DNA of 64,000 nt from Wuchereria bancrofti (Eukaryota > Nematoda > Chromadorea > Rhabditida > Onchocercidae). The position numbers were made by a program, and so were the translations under genes. Below the pieces are notes generated by a model. It saw only the letters and a program-made list of their open reading frames with translations, ran no database searches and was not told the origin of the DNA. Positions 1 through 18,289 of this stretch are shown here, piece by piece (the stretch's first letter is position 1; the number at the start of each line of letters is the position of its first letter). Location of the stretch: positions 14,607,501 through 14,671,500 of the forward strand of contig SSBO01000012.1 of assembly GCA_005281725.1 (NCBI GenBank), written 5' to 3'.

Positions 1-1256
1 TATTAATTAAAACATAGAAACATTACGAAGTTTTTGCAGTATAAAAGACCTAACAAGCAAGAACTGAAGGATGTAAAACATGTAGATGCGAAAAGTATTC
101 GAGATGTATTACGTAAACGATTGAAAGGAGAAGAAATCAATAGCTTATATCAGCGACAAAATGATATAGCTAGTTATCAAAGTGATAAAGTTAATCGTCA
201 AAGTGGTAGAAGAAACAGCCAACTCAGAAATTATAATTACAAAAGTCATAGGAGTCGACGGCTGCAGGTTTACTTTGTGCATTTAGCAAACATAATTTTA
301 TGGTGAAAAATAAGAAATGGAATTATTGATCCTTGTTGTACTGATAATAATTGTAGTAAAATGATAATATGCAAATGAGCATTTCTGCTGGAAAGTTTGC
401 AATTATTACGAATATATCCTATTGATAAGATTACAGAAAATGAAAAAAGAAGCGTCGAAAACGAAATCATTCCGAGCTAAACTACGTGAACTTTCCATGA
501 GTCCCCGAACTAGAAGAAAGGTGGAATTGGGTAGGAAAATCCCATAAGAACTAAAATTGATAAATCGTTTGAAATTTAATGAAACTAAATTTATAGTAAA
601 AATATTTCAGTATTTGCTACTGAACTTAGTTATGTGCATGTAAAAATATGAATGTTATTATAAAAAAAGTAAATCGAAAGCATTAAATAAGAAAATCAAT
701 AAATGAAATTATCTTTAGAAAAGAGATAATAAGCCAGTAAAGCCATAAAGTCTTGAAAATCTGAATTGTACTTAATTTTTATCAACTAGCATCTGCTAAG
801 CGAAGTGGTGCTAAGCTGTTTCAGAAAGTTTGTGTGCTGAATCAACTCAGGAATTGTCGTCAGGTGAAACAATTGAATTTTAACATTCTTAAACATTATT
901 TCATACCAGATGATCATTCATTAATGAAATCATAAAGCTATTATATCATTGAAAAAATTCATGATTTTCAGGAGGGAAATTTAAAGAATTTCAACAAAGC
1001 ACTCACTCACAAGTTATTTAGCTCAGTTTCAAATATCTGGAAATATCTTTTTTTGCAAATTGACAACTTATTGTAATTTTGATAATTTATAAGTATCAAA
1101 ACAAAGGCAAATGTAATCTAATCTGATATAATTAAATATAAAGAAAATTAACAGCCTAATTTAGGAATAAACCATCATCAAGCGAAAAATTAAAAATAGG
1201 TACAGAGGTAAATTTTTTGATTTTGGCAAGTTTTATATAGAGTCAGAAAGTTTGAA

Positions 1257-1578
1257 ATTTAAAAGTTTGTTGATATTTGTATTAATGTGAGTAATTTTAG
1301 TCAATTAAAGAAAGCCCAAGCTCATGGCTATTCAAATCAGCCAAAAAGCTTTCAAAGAAGGAATGGTTTCAGCAACAATTAGATTTACGCTGAAGTAAAT
1401 TTAATTTCCTGGAAGNNNNATTTAAAAGTTTGTTGATATTTGTATTAATGTGAGTAATTTTAGTCAATTAAAGAAAGCCCAAGCTCATGGCTATTCAAAT
1501 CAGCCAAAAAGCTTTCAAAGAAGGAATGGTTTCAGCAACAATTAGATTTACGCTGAAGTAAATTTAATTTCCTGGAAG
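1257..1578. repeat. Unmerged contig overlap at a 4-N join
   Basis: Bases 1257-1415 recur without visible difference at 1420-1578, on either side of nnnn (1416-1419). A direct repeat of 159 nt abutting an N run is the signature of two contig ends that overlap but were scaffolded end to end. It duplicates one exon of the Lys/Ser-rich gene. Confidence 0.85.
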
Positions 1579-2730
1579 ACTTTTTTTAATAATTCATTAG
1601 CTTTGAATTGTTTATTTATATCTCAGCTTCAGAGATACGAGAGCAAGAGATTTCACCCAAAAAGAAGAAACTAATCCGTCATCGGGTACATACGACGAAT
1701 AGATTATTGATATCTCCTAGACGGTTACTACTGGAGCTTCCACTTGTTCTTATTTCAACAAAATAGAGTTGGATTAAAATGATTAGCTTTGATAAGTTTG
1801 AGGTTTTTCTATATATCATATGATCAATAAATATTTGAGCATCAGTTACTTTATAATGATAAGGCATTAAAATAAATATTCTATAACAAAGATGAAATTG
1901 TGATAAGTCAGAGGAAAGTCTGTTAACAGCTTGCCAAGGTGTTGTTTCAACAGCTCATGCTGAGGATCAAGACCGTAGCTTATCGGAGAGAATTAGAAAA
2001 AACCGGAAAAGCCATCAGACAGCAAGGAGCATTGTTGAAGAAGACTTGAAGCAACGCTTACAACAGGTGGTTGACAAGTTTTTTCATCCTTTTTCACTGA
2101 ATTATAAATTTATTCTAAAAATAAACGAAACAGTATTCGATTAACTTCCAAAACCAAAATATCATATCAGTCTCATTGGATAATGCTCTTTTTCATCAAA
2201 TTTGTCATCAAATTTTAACAGTAATTCATCCAAATATAAATCAATTAGCAACACAATCGTGATAAATTCAAATGGAGTTGCTTGCTTTTCTGTTATCAAA
2301 TGCAGAAATGCCGAATTGTAGGATTTCAAACTAGCACCTGCAAAAATTCCGGAAGCAAGATCTGAGAGGTCTAAAACATCAGATGACAGGTTCCAAATAT
2401 TACCTTAAAATATATGGTTCAGGAGATGAAATGGACAGTTTTCTGATTACGTAATCTTTTATGATACACATATGAAAATATGACCTGTAGGATGACGATC
2501 AAATATTCTAATAAAGGTGACGATCAGTTATCACTCAAAAAATAGATGGCAGTAGCAAATATCACTCTCAATCCGAAAAGTAGGTAAGCGATGATTATGG
2601 CACACCTGGTAGTAGCACCTCTACTGCTGCTAACAGCCAGAAGCAGTCCAAGAATAAATTATCAGAAAAATGTTCAGAATCCGAAGTAACTGAGAAAATT
2701 TCTGCACGAAACAGGTTAAAAGACAGAAAA

Positions 2731-3225
2731 ATGATAGATAATGGAAGAACAGAGCAATCAACAGAAATGGATAGCTTACAAAGAATGAAAAGTGATGGAG
2801 AACGAAATCTAAAGAGGAAGTTAAATCTTCGACTTAACTTGGAAAAGAAAGTTCAAAATGAAAAGGAATTTTTTAGGCGAAAAGGGAAGAAGAAAAAAAT
2901 AAAAGGACAGTTAAGAAGAGAGAAGGAATGGATCAGTAAGCATTCATCAGATATTTCAACTAATAATAAAGCAAAAAGAAATTCACTTGAAAGAACAAAT
3001 CAAAAATCAACTAAAATATTTTCATTGTCATCCTCAAAAGATGAAAAATTAGAAAAAAATCAGCTAGATGATAAAAATTCTAGTCGGAAAAGCAGTCGAA
3101 AAACGATAAAGAGTGCAAAATCTAGTAAAAGAACAGTTCGTACTAATACCAAAAAATCTAGCGAAAAAGAAAATTTAAGAAATCTGCAGAAGTTTGATCG
3201 AACTTCAAATGCTAACTTCAAATAA
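2731..3225 (+). CDS. Longest open piece of the Lys/Ser-rich gene
   Basis: This 164-codon piece is continuous upstream to about 2580, so the ATG at 2731 is probably internal rather than a start. Lys, Ser, Arg and Asn dominate, with runs such as GKKKKIKG and SSRKSSRKT. No globular domain, signal peptide or membrane segment is visible. After the stop at 3223-3225 the same composition resumes in another frame (3225-3518) and then a third (3482-3706). That pattern points to two single-base frame breaks in A-rich runs rather than three separate genes. Confidence 0.4.
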   Translation: MIDNGRTEQSTEMDSLQRMKSDGERNLKRKLNLRLNLEKKVQNEKEFFRRKGKKKKIKGQLRREKEWISKHSSDISTNNKAKRNSLERTNQKSTKIFSLSSSKDEKLEKNQLDDKNSSRKSSRKTIKSAKSSKRTVRTNTKKSSEKENLRNLQKFDRTSNANFK

Positions 3226-3780
3226 AAACGTCTTCTCCTACATCATTATCAGGGAGGAATACAATGAGCAGGGAAAGTAAAACACATTCAAATGCTTCAG
3301 CAAAACCTGTCACATCAAACAAAATTTCGTCAAATTATTCATTGCAAAAGAATGCATCACAAATTCTTAAAAAGAAATTAAATTTGTCATCACTTTCAAA
3401 TAAATTTAACATATTCGAAAAGGCTTCAGTGAATCAGAAATTCATGAATAAATCTAAAAAAAGTGATGTTAAGAAATCTAATTGGAAAAAAGAGAAAAAA
3501 GTTTGGAGGAAAATTTGAACTTAAGTTCACGTAGATCTCATAAAAACAGTTCAAGTTATAGCTCTAAAAGTTCAAAAAATAAGGTAAAAGTTAAAGGAAA
3601 GGATAAGAAAAGCTCTGTTGCTTCATTGAAAACAGCAAACACTTCGGAAAGTTCAAAAAGAAGCAAGAAAAAACGAACCCGGCAATATTCCCGACAGAAG
3701 GATTGACAATTGATTAGCAATGAAAATGCTAGGGAAGACATAAGAAATGATGAACCATTCGCAGCAGTAATTAGCAAGTA

Positions 3781-6700
3781 ACACAATTTAAGATAAAAGT
3801 AAGCTAAACTTTGGGATAAAAAAAGTGCAGGAACAGAATCAAATTCATGTAATATTCTTATGAGAACTTGTAAAACGTAAAGAAAAAATTTTTTCAGTTT
3901 TTCGTATGTTCTTAAAAATATCACTTCGGATTCACGTACGTGAGTTATGGCTAACTAATGTGACATGCACTTGATTTTACTTTAATCTCGCGTGTTAATT
4001 CAATTTTATCCTCATTCAACAAAAGTAATTAATATATCTAATGTTAACGGTAAAATTTTTTAAATGAATGAAACACCATTTAATTCAATTCATAAGTGAA
4101 ACCATAACAATAACTATTATTCTTATCAACTGATCATTTTTAAATTCTATCACTGATAAAAATAAATTCATCGAATTCATTGATTAGTGATAATAATAGG
4201 AATCAAACGAATAACCTCAAAATATGGCATTTGTTTTTTATTCTTCATTTTTATCCATTTTTATTTTATTCCTTATTTTCGTAATCTTACAGCTTCTATC
4301 AAAAAAAGTGTTAAAATATGTATTTTTAAATTTTGTTATTTTAAATTGCAGTATTCCGCTGATTATTATCATATCTAATCGATAATATCCACATTGTATG
4401 TATAAAAGGAAGATAATAAATTGTGATAGATGAATGTTGTGATCGCAATATGCTAATATCGATCACAGTGTCAAATTATAACACCGAATGCACTTGCGAT
4501 ATGTGATATCTGAAGGATCAGTTAGTAGTTATAGCAATTTCGATATTTTATCAATAACTTTTTGTCACAGAAATAATGTCATTTATCACTTTCATGTTTG
4601 AAAGTTATCAGTGCTAAATTACTTAAACCTTTGTGTCTTATCTTATTAACTTATATCTGAATGAAGAATTGTGTCTTTTAAAATCCTTTTTTTTTCCTTT
4701 TTGGGAAAATTTTTAAAGCAATAATTTTAAAAGCAATTATGTAAAAAATAGATTTGTGGTGTAATTACGAGTTGTAAATAAGCGCATTGAGTCACTGAAA
4801 TGCATTTTAAGTATATGTTAAATTGGCTTAATTCATTTGTCATTCTAAACATTAAAGCCATTTGAATTATCTCAGCTGTTGACACTAAAGTCAGTAACTC
4901 CAATTCGTTATTATTAAACAACTTCCGACTTACATCAAGTAGCTGTCATCGAATAACTTTCGGCTTATGTGAAATAGCTTAGCAAAAATTTAATTCAAAT
5001 CTGCACCACTTCTCTTAATCATCAATCAGTGGCACAGAGTCATGCGAGCTTAGCATGATGAGACTTCCTAAAAAGCTTCATCCATTTCTAGATATCAAAT
5101 TGTCTAGTCCAGTTTATCCATGTCGATCAAGATTTTTTAATAAACTTGAGTTATTTAATTCTAATTAGCACATAAGTAAAGCAAGCTTTGTTGGTATATT
5201 TGAAATTTTCAGAAAGTATTGTAACTAACTTTTATCTTATAAATTACAATAATTTTTTCATATCGTACTGAAATTACGTAGCTTAAATTTTAACTTAATT
5301 TTTTTTGTAAAACAAATTCTTAATTCTAAATGTGCGCATTCTTCAGCAATAATCTAATCTAATTAGCTTGTTCCCACATAGTTGTTCGTTTTTTCCTGTA
5401 ATTTCCAAATTCCAACTTTCTCTGTCATAAAATTACATCAGAAAAGAAGAATCTTTTTTTTTTACTTTTAAATGTTGTTAATATATAAATAGTATTTGAA
5501 TAAAAGAGAATTCCGAGACAAAAAAAGCCAATAAAAATTGGATTTAAGTTGAAGAAGAAAGAGCTGATTGATTTAGTTCGGTTTTCCCGGAGGACATACT
5601 TTCCTGGCAATAAACCTACAATGATAAACATTTGCTTCTCTCTTCCGAATTTTTAAAATATTCACAATAGATTTTGCATGGCTTTTGATTTGTCTCATAA
5701 AATATCAAACAGAAATCGTTTTTTTTTTTCAACTTTACACTGTAAGAAGTCTTCCAAAATTTTTCTCAAATTTTTTTTTCTTTTTTCATCAACAATTACG
5801 CATAAATGAGATTATCAAATCTTTTCTATTCATCTTCTTTTAATCAATAATCACATATATCTACGAAGAATATGAATAATTGAATGAAATATTTGATTGC
5901 CACACTCTGAATCGTTTTTCATCAAAAGTAAAATTTTCTTTACCATTAATTGAACAAAAATTTCTAATTATTGCTGTTCAAATGGCATATTATAAACTTT
6001 AAATTTCAGGTATTTTTTGGATAATATTTCTAATTTAATTCGCTCTCTTAAATACTAAAGTAACGTAAAACTTTATCGTTTTTAAATTTTTAAAAATTCA
6101 GCCATTTGTTCGGATCTAGTAATCCCTTTATTGTTATCTCATAAATGTGTTAGTTACAACTATCGCGAGGCAGCAAAAGCGAGTGATTGCTCGTAGATGC
6201 ATAACTGATGAATGCGGTTTAAAAACGATAAATACCCATTCATCATCATTTCAACCATCCCTTATTACCGGTTAACAGAATTTCGTTGCTAAAAGCAATT
6301 CATTTGATTGTTTCCTGAATATATGGCACATGGTGGGAAGAGAAGCTTCAATTGGATTGCTTCTGAATTTTTCCGCTTCATTTGCAGCTTTTTCAAGAAA
6401 TGATGAGAAATAACTTTGAAAGCAATATTTCATACCTTTCTTAACTAATATTTATGAATCTGAAATATTTATCAATCATTTTTTCAATTGCAAAATAATT
6501 CTTTCGGTACAGTATTTTACAGGTAGTACAATGGACACATTAATAGGAACAAAACTTTGATAAATAGAATAATGAGCTAATTAGACATTAAAGTAATTTC
6601 AATTACTTATTGAAATGAAACATCCAAAATATCACAGTGGGCAATGAATTTAACGCTTAAATAGATATTAGTTTGTTTGTTTATTTGTCTTTTGAACTTT

Positions 6701-8989
6701 TTAAACTTTTTTTTTAAAGACTTTTTAAAAATATTTTGTTAAATCATCCATTTGTCTCTTAGATTTTCATTTCAACTTTCGATAATTTCTAATTTAATAG
6801 GAAAAAAGGGCAAACAAAATAGGATAAAGTAAAACAAGGGAAAGAACAGAAATTAGTAATAAGAGAGAAAGGCAGGAAGAGAAATAGAAAAAAATGTAAA
6901 CGTTTGAAAGCTTTGAAGTACAAATCATCTTGTTCCGTTCATTTTGAACATTAATTTTAAACAAATTTACAGCATAACAAGATGGAAAAGATGTGTCGTC
7001 GTATTTTCCGTTATCAATGACGATGTGTGCTGCTACTTTCATTGAAATTGACAAACAGAAATAACGGGAAGGAATCACAAACAAGCATATAAGACTGCTC
7101 ATCAAAATGACAATAAGATTGCGAAAGATGAAAAGAATAGTAAGAATGACGAAAATTGATGAATCAAGAAGACGGCCGATTCTTCCTGCTCTTTCCCTTT
7201 CCTTCGTGAATGAGGTAGAAGAAGTGATTTGACATGTGAGACAAATATATGGGATTAATTAAATGACAATAATGTGAGGACTGTGACATCTTAAAGGATA
7301 ATTGCAAAAATATTCATTCGGCAACGAAGCCAACCACTTTCCTTTCATTACAATACTAATATTATTACAATATCGGATATTTTCTTTATTTTTGTTATTG
7401 TCGCTGCTAATGAATATTTATTTGAATTTCATTACAGAAAAAAGAATGCAACTTAAGTTATCGGATCGATCTATCTCAAGTTTTGATTTAATTAACAGCT
7501 AACTACTTATCAGGCCTTATTGCATTAAGTATGCATAACTATACTGCAATTGATCTTGTTCAATTTCATAAATGTAAAAAATGAAAGCATAAATGAAAAA
7601 GATTTAAAATAAAAGAAGTGTAGAGGAAGGAAAAGAAAAAAGAATTAAAGATATAAAAAAATTAAGCAAAACTCTGGGAATAAAGAGGGATAAGAAGGGA
7701 TGCGTTATTGTTAAATGAATATTTAAATTAACAAAAGTGTGTTGTTTTCTAAATTACGTATCAGAATGTAATACGGTAAGTAAATGATAAAAGAAAAGGA
7801 ATGAAAGCTAACACATATTTCGTGCTAACAACAAATATAATATCCGTTTAATCATTGCTATCGCTTTTCACTTTTCTTTTTTTCTTTTAGATGAAAATTT
7901 TGCATTTCGTTCTATACAACTATATATTATATAGAAAAATAGAATTTTTCTTTCCTTGAACTTTTAACCAAAATAGTTCTATAAAAAAAAAAAGTCAGAT
8001 TATTGCCTTGAAGGGAATCTATTTTACTTTTTTATTATATAATTTGGAAACAAATTTCATGCAAATGTTTAAAAAAAAGAAATGTTCCATCACAGTGTCA
8101 TGCTTTTCTTGATTGTCATATTATGATTATTTTTATGAATATGGCTATAATATGAATAAATATTATTTATTATCATCATTTTCATTGTAACATTCATTTT
8201 TACATAGTGTTATTTTTACTAAAATATTTCTTTTTCGGAAATATTTTTGAAAACTTGACCTGCATATTGAACATCTTTGTACACATATAGAAATATGAAA
8301 TAAAGACCACCTGATATGTGAATTGAAAGCTTTGTAATTATACTCTCCCAAAAATATCTAATAATTATGAAAGAGCAATTGCAATTAAATTTAGTTGAAA
8401 TTGATTCGTCTGACCATTTAAATTTTCATTTAATAAAAACAAATACCTACAGACACCAGTGTCATAAATAAATAAAATATGCAATAAGCTAACTTAATCA
8501 TAAATAATAAATTTAGACATTCAACAATTTAATGAAATTTGAATATGTGCAGAAAAATAATGGAACAAATGATAAAAGCATCTGATACAATTGCTACTTT
8601 GAGCTAAGATTTAATGCTTCATCAGGCTCTGACATAGGAAAACGTACCGGTTTGGAACTCAAAACTTCATTGTTTGATGCTTCAAGATGATCTAAGTTCA
8701 AGAATGATGATTGATTAATTTGATTTGTATAATTATTTGAAGTACTTCGATTCGTATCATTTCGTAATGCTAAAAATTCAGGAATTAAGATTTACAGCAC
8801 GTTTTTCCTCATCACATTTTGTTATGGGATGACAAAGTTTTTGTAATTCTGTTTAGGAATAATATGCTTTAAATGTTTTCTTAACTACATATTCAGTAAG
8901 TAATTAGTGAAATACCATAACTTTTATAGTTATCCGAAGATAATTAACTCAATTACTGAATTGTAATTTTATAAGAAGAAATTTAAGAA
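3781..8989. other. Intergenic stretch, no gene supported
   Basis: Only short chance reading frames occur here, full of Phe, Ile, Asn and Lys as expected from A+T-rich DNA. I saw no splice-linked exon chain, RNA gene or mobile-element protein. The 3' UTR of the zinc-finger gene (minus strand) should lie in its right-hand end. Confidence 0.5.
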
Positions 8990-13225
<4,236 letters not shown>

Positions 13226-13560
13226 CTTCGTGAAATGTTGAAAATATAAAAATTACTGAAAATTGAACACTGGCAAATTTCATCCTTCTTGCTCTAGTTC
13301 GATAACTGAATTTAATCTTGGATTTTACAAGTTAAATTTAAGTGCTAATTAAAGTTTGATGCTGAAAAATTTTTGACTTGCTAAGTTTATAAGTCAGTTA
13401 TCCAAACTAACCTGTATCTCAGTCTGCTTTAGGTAAGTAAGTAAACGAATAAATAAATGAACCGGAGATGGGAATATATGTTAATGTGGAAGGATAGCTT
13501 GACAAGTGATGTGGAAATGAATCTTGCTGGAAGCAGGATGAAGGCAACAGTAGGCGGTAC

Positions 13561-13662
13561 TTTTCTTTCCTTGTCCTTAAATGCGGCAGGCATCTCTCTC
13601 CGAGAAGCCAAAATGGCCCGAACTCTGGAAATATTTTGATTGGGGCGCATCGAAACAAACAT
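13561..13662 (-). CDS. Possible pag-3 first coding exon
   Basis: An ATG at 13662-13660 opens 34 codons, beginning MFVSMRPNQNISRV, to a donor AAA|GTACCG in phase 0. It would join in phase to 13225. No similarity supports it, and the acceptor it would need is not the usual TTTCAG type. Confidence 0.25.
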
Positions 13663-14355
13663 AGGCACACATACTCTCGCACTGTCGTCAACTTCATATT
13701 AAAATGCCATCAGTGGAGTTGCTTGTCTCGAAATTCAACAAATTTCCTCTGCAACATCACTGATTACCTGCTATTTAAGGTTTATGTGCCATTGTTCCTT
13801 ATCAATAAACAAATACAACTTTTCAATGATTTCTCCTTATAGTTAGTTATCCATTCCAATAGCAGTAATGGCAATAATGATAATAACGATAATAATAATA
13901 CAAATAATACTATTGATAATAATAATAATGTATAATGAAAATAATAATAATGCAATTTTAGTAATAATAGAGGTTCTGTTTATAAAAAAATTAAAGGAAT
14001 AGTACCAAATGATAATAATGATAATAGTAATGATAAACGGTATCAAAGTTTTTGGACTATGAAATAAGAGCATAATTTGTCAACAGAATACAAGTAAATA
14101 GTTTCTTTTAAGAAACAAAATAGTAACAATTTATAATATTAAAATGTTACCTGTTGCAATTAAACAGAGACTAAAGGGCTGTCAGACATATGACGAGCAG
14201 TATGAGAAGATAGGATACATCATAGCTAATGAGGACATCAGACACATCGTTAGTGTTAAAAGATTAATCTTTAGCTCAAAAAAGTTGCCATCAAAAATTT
14301 AAATCAACGCAATATCATCAAAAATTGATGGGGAACATGGGAATGAGAAAATAAA

Positions 14356-14844
14356 TGAATGAAATGAATGAAATGAATGAATGAATGAATGAATGAATGA
14401 ATGAATGAATGAATGAATGAATGAATGAATGAAATGAAATGAAATGAAATGAAATGAAATGAAATGAAATGAAATGAAATGAAATGAAATGAATGAAATG
14501 AAATGAAATGAAATGAAATGAAATGAAATGAAATGAAATGAAATGAAATGAAATGAAATGAAATGAAATGAAATGAAATGAAATGAAATGAAATGAAATG
14601 AAATGAAATGAAATGAAATGAAATGAAATGAAATGAAATGAAATGAAATGAAATGAAATGAAATGAAATGAAATGAAATGAAATGAAATGAAATGAAATG
14701 AAATGAAATGAAATGAAATGAAATGAATAATGAAATGAAATGAAATGAAATGAAATGAAATGAAATGAAATGAAATGAAATGAAATGAAATGAAATGAAA
14801 TGAAATGAAATGAAATGAAATGAAATGAAATGAAATGAAATGAA
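14356..14844. repeat. (AATG)n then (AAATG)n satellite
   Basis: About 75 bp of tandem AATG/GAAT tetranucleotide runs straight into ~410 bp of GAAAT pentanucleotide. Only two or three units have lost a base (near 14490 and 14725). Both minus-strand frames read as FHFIS repeats, which are translation artefacts. Confidence 0.95.
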
Positions 14845-17800
14845 TGAAAGGGACGAGGAATAAGAATGAAGAAGTGGTCATACATCTAAAATGGATTATG
14901 AGTGTATGGACAGTTTTATATCTATTTTGACTTGAACAAATGAGTGGAATGATTAGATTTAGTGAAAAAAAAGAAAATAAGAAATGGTGAAAGTGCAGGA
15001 TGGATGAGAATGAGAAGGATGAGATGAAGGAATAATCAGTATGAATGAATGGATCTCAATCTGATAACAACAAGTATTTCTGTCCATTGTTATCAGCGAT
15101 ATGAACTGAATTTAACTTTCAATTTAAATTTGATTTCTTCTATGATTATCTGATAATTGTTGAAAAAACAAAAAGCCATTTGTACTAACTGTCTAATTAT
15201 TTTCTCCAATTCATTCTTTAGACTTAAAATGATAATGAAGTCGTTGTTTAAAAAATGATTTAGGAAAGATTTAAACAAATTGGATTTTAATCTCTTAAAA
15301 TAAAGTTATATTTAAAGATATCCAGCAAATAATTTGCTTTCATCTGGCAATTACCTTTAAATAGTAATAAATATGCATTATTTAAATTAATCACTAGTGA
15401 CTGATAATGATAAGTTAATTCTTTTTTATCACGTAGTATACTGTACATTAACATTAGGTCATTGTGCCATTCTAACGAGTAACGCGCATGCCTTACTTCA
15501 TTTATTAGTAATGACAATTAAAAGAGATGTGGTAAGGAATAAAAGGAAGTGTACTGATTATGTTTTCACTTTGCTGAAATCCTCTCTGCTTAACAAATGA
15601 TAGAAATGTTAGCTAATTATCTCTCGTAAATCCATTAAAATCACTGTTCATTAACAAATCAACAAGCCGATTGCTCGTATCATCCTTTGATTAGGATCAG
15701 TTCAAGGAGGTAAAGTAACAGATGGATGACAAAGGTCACCTTCAAGCACCTCTCTCCCTAATCTTCCCCACATCATAATAATTACACCATACAAATCATA
15801 TACCCTCTTATCATCTCATTTATTTATTTTTGTTACCCTTTCCCGTCAATCAATTACTTTATCAAATTTCCAATTGTTTTAGCGCATCAGACAAAATGAA
15901 ACGTGTAGCTCAAATTAACCTTGCAGTAATGCATGTAACTTTGTTGCACTAATTGCAATTAACCTTTGACCGGTACCGCTATTAACAGTAATTCACAGCA
16001 GGATAGATTAATGTACAATGCGGCTAGTCTCTGCGATAGGACACCCTGTCTACTTCAATATTTTCACTGTTCCTTCTCCCATCCACTCAAAAGGCATGTT
16101 TAATAAAAAGTATCCACGTATAGACACGTACAGAAACGTACACACACATGCATATATAATGATGTGTAATTTTCAAAGATATAATTGAATATAGTTGAAT
16201 GAATGAATGAATGAATGAAATGAATGCAATTTCTACCTGCCAATAAACTACGTTGTACGGGTAAGGTACGATCAAGGTAGATGATGGATAATTGGTCCAT
16301 TCAACAAAACATATTGTTCGAAATTTGGGAAACTGTATATTGTACACATCGATAAATCATGGAAAGAAAAAGAAAAAGACAGATTAAATGATAAGATATA
16401 TTGATTGATTTGTTATAGATAGGGGAAGTTGATTTTTTCATGAAAGACTACTGTAATGTAATGTTAGAAAAGTACATAAAAAGATAAGTTGAACTGAACG
16501 AGTCAATTAAAGTTAAACGTATCATTTTTTAGAATATTTGGAATAAATTTTGAGAAATATTTGATAGCAAGAAAAATTTCACAAAATAATCTTGTTTTCT
16601 TTAAACTAAGTGATAGTTTGCTGTGAATCGAAAATTTTGAGAAAATAAAATAGCAACCAATTCTTGCAATTATAACGTTCAATAGAACTATATAAATCAA
16701 AAAACTGGAATGGAAATTAAGTAAACTGGAAGTAGCAGACTGCAACTGATAAGTTCAACTTCAATAAATTGTCTGATGAATTATGAAAATTACTGTTGGC
16801 AGGACTTTTAAATGAAGAATTTTGATTCATAGATTTAACATTTCAGCTTATTCCATTACATATTAGACTTTAATACTATGTTGACCTTAGCATATTAAAC
16901 CATATTTCAATACCAATTACTTAGTAAATTTAAATTTCAAGTAAATTATATCATTTCTGCAACAAAAAACTAAAATACTTAGTAAAAAGTATCAGAAAGT
17001 AATAAATAATTTTATCCTTTTCTCATAAATTTGATTTTAATAAAATCGTTTAAACTTTTATTGTTGATACGTTTAAATTATAAAAATGATAACATCATCA
17101 TCATCATCAGATTGTCAAAAAAAATTGAAAAAGCTCAAATTGCAAGTATAAATCGAGATTGTTGAAGCTTCAACTACATCGAATGACACGTCTTTAAACA
17201 ATCCCAAAAGTATCGTTTTCGAAGTAATTTCAGACTTTCAGTTCGACTTCTCTCACCAACACCATTTGCAAAAGTTTGGAAATAAAAAAATTGGCAACGA
17301 TTTATTTCTTTTTTATTTCGTTTGTTTATTTTGAAAAAAAAAAAATGTTAGGAAGAAATTAAATGTGTTTTAACAGATATATATCAAAAATTGAAGAAGA
17401 AAAAAGATAATTTTAGTCGTTTTTAAAATTTGCATTAAACTTATGTTAGCTTATCAGCATATGAAAATCCAGGAAAAATAAGCTAAAACGATTTTGTTAT
17501 CTTTCCTGAGCCAAGTACTTTTCCTTTTTTGCTGATTTTTGTGAAGCGTTATTTGTTTATGACTCAATTTTTTAATTAAGGGAATTGTTGCAATGAATTA
17601 AAAAGAAAGAAAATTAATGAACATATCGTCTCAACTGAAACACTTCAATTAAATTATAAAATTTACTTTACATTATATTTTAACAACTTCATTCGCCTTC
17701 CTATAAACTTATGACCTTTTTCTTTATTTTATTTGGCGCATAATCCTAATGTCATTTATGACCCATGGTACCATATGCAACAGTATTATCATGTGATAAT

Positions 17801-18229
17801 GTCATTTTTCCCTTTCTAAAGCTTTCATTAATTTTAATTGAATATTTGAGTTAATAATTTGTTTAAATTGCACATAATAACTTTTTAAAATTCTATTTAA
17901 TTTATATTGAAAATTATTATTGCAAAAGGAAATTTGTGACATTGTTGAAAATCGTTGCACTATAATAATCATGGATGTGCAAATGTAGCAAAATTTCCAC
18001 TATGATAGACTGCAATATTTTGTTATCCTGTCAAATTTCAAGGAAATTTATGCAAAATTCCACCGTTTTTGGGCATAAATGTCCTTGAATTAGTCAAAGT
18101 AACATATTTATGGGTTTTAAGGTAGTGAATTTGGCGCCAATCAAATAGAGTACCATTAATTCTTATGCTAACTGAAATAAATTTGCATATTCTTACGACA
18201 CCATCGATTGTGTCATCATTAATCTTTGG

Positions 18230-18289
18230 GACAGTTTTGACATATATTTACGGTAATGAGACAGTTTTGATATATATTTACGGTAATGA
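18230..18289 (+). repeat. Tandem duplication of a 30-mer
   Basis: The units 18230-18259 and 18260-18289 (GACAGTTTTGA..., ending GGTAATGA) differ at a single base. I see no coding role. Confidence 0.85.

Larger units (their letters stand above)
40..3780 (+). pseudogene. Lysine/serine-rich multi-exon gene, probably degenerate
   Basis: I do not recognise the family. Exons with consistent nematode splice sites can be followed: 40-267 (acceptor TTTTTGCAG), 437-530, 790-863, 1301-1394 (repeated at 1464-1557), 1627-1685, 1930-2066, 2335-2389 and 2423-2450, then a long exon from ~2530 to ~3780. Phases match from 40 to 863 and from 1930 to 2450. The product is very rich in Lys, Ser, Arg and Glu, looks disordered, and resembles a basic nuclear or cytoskeletal protein. 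The frame is broken: TGA at 1391-1393 one codon before a good donor, no phase match between 1685 and 1930, a frame change in an A-run near 2545, TAG near 2579, a frame change near 3222 (A-run), another near 3480 (A-run), and TGA at 3704-3706 followed by more open frame to ~3780. The breaks sit mostly in A-runs, so sequencing error is an alternative to decay. The 5' end lies before the window. Confidence 0.45.

Noticed and set aside
14304..14885. Two ~190-codon ORFs of FHFIS repeats
   Set aside because: They are translations of the (GAAAT)n satellite in two frames.
15287..15600. Overlapping ORFs on both strands
   Set aside because: Chance frames with no domain, splice or composition support.
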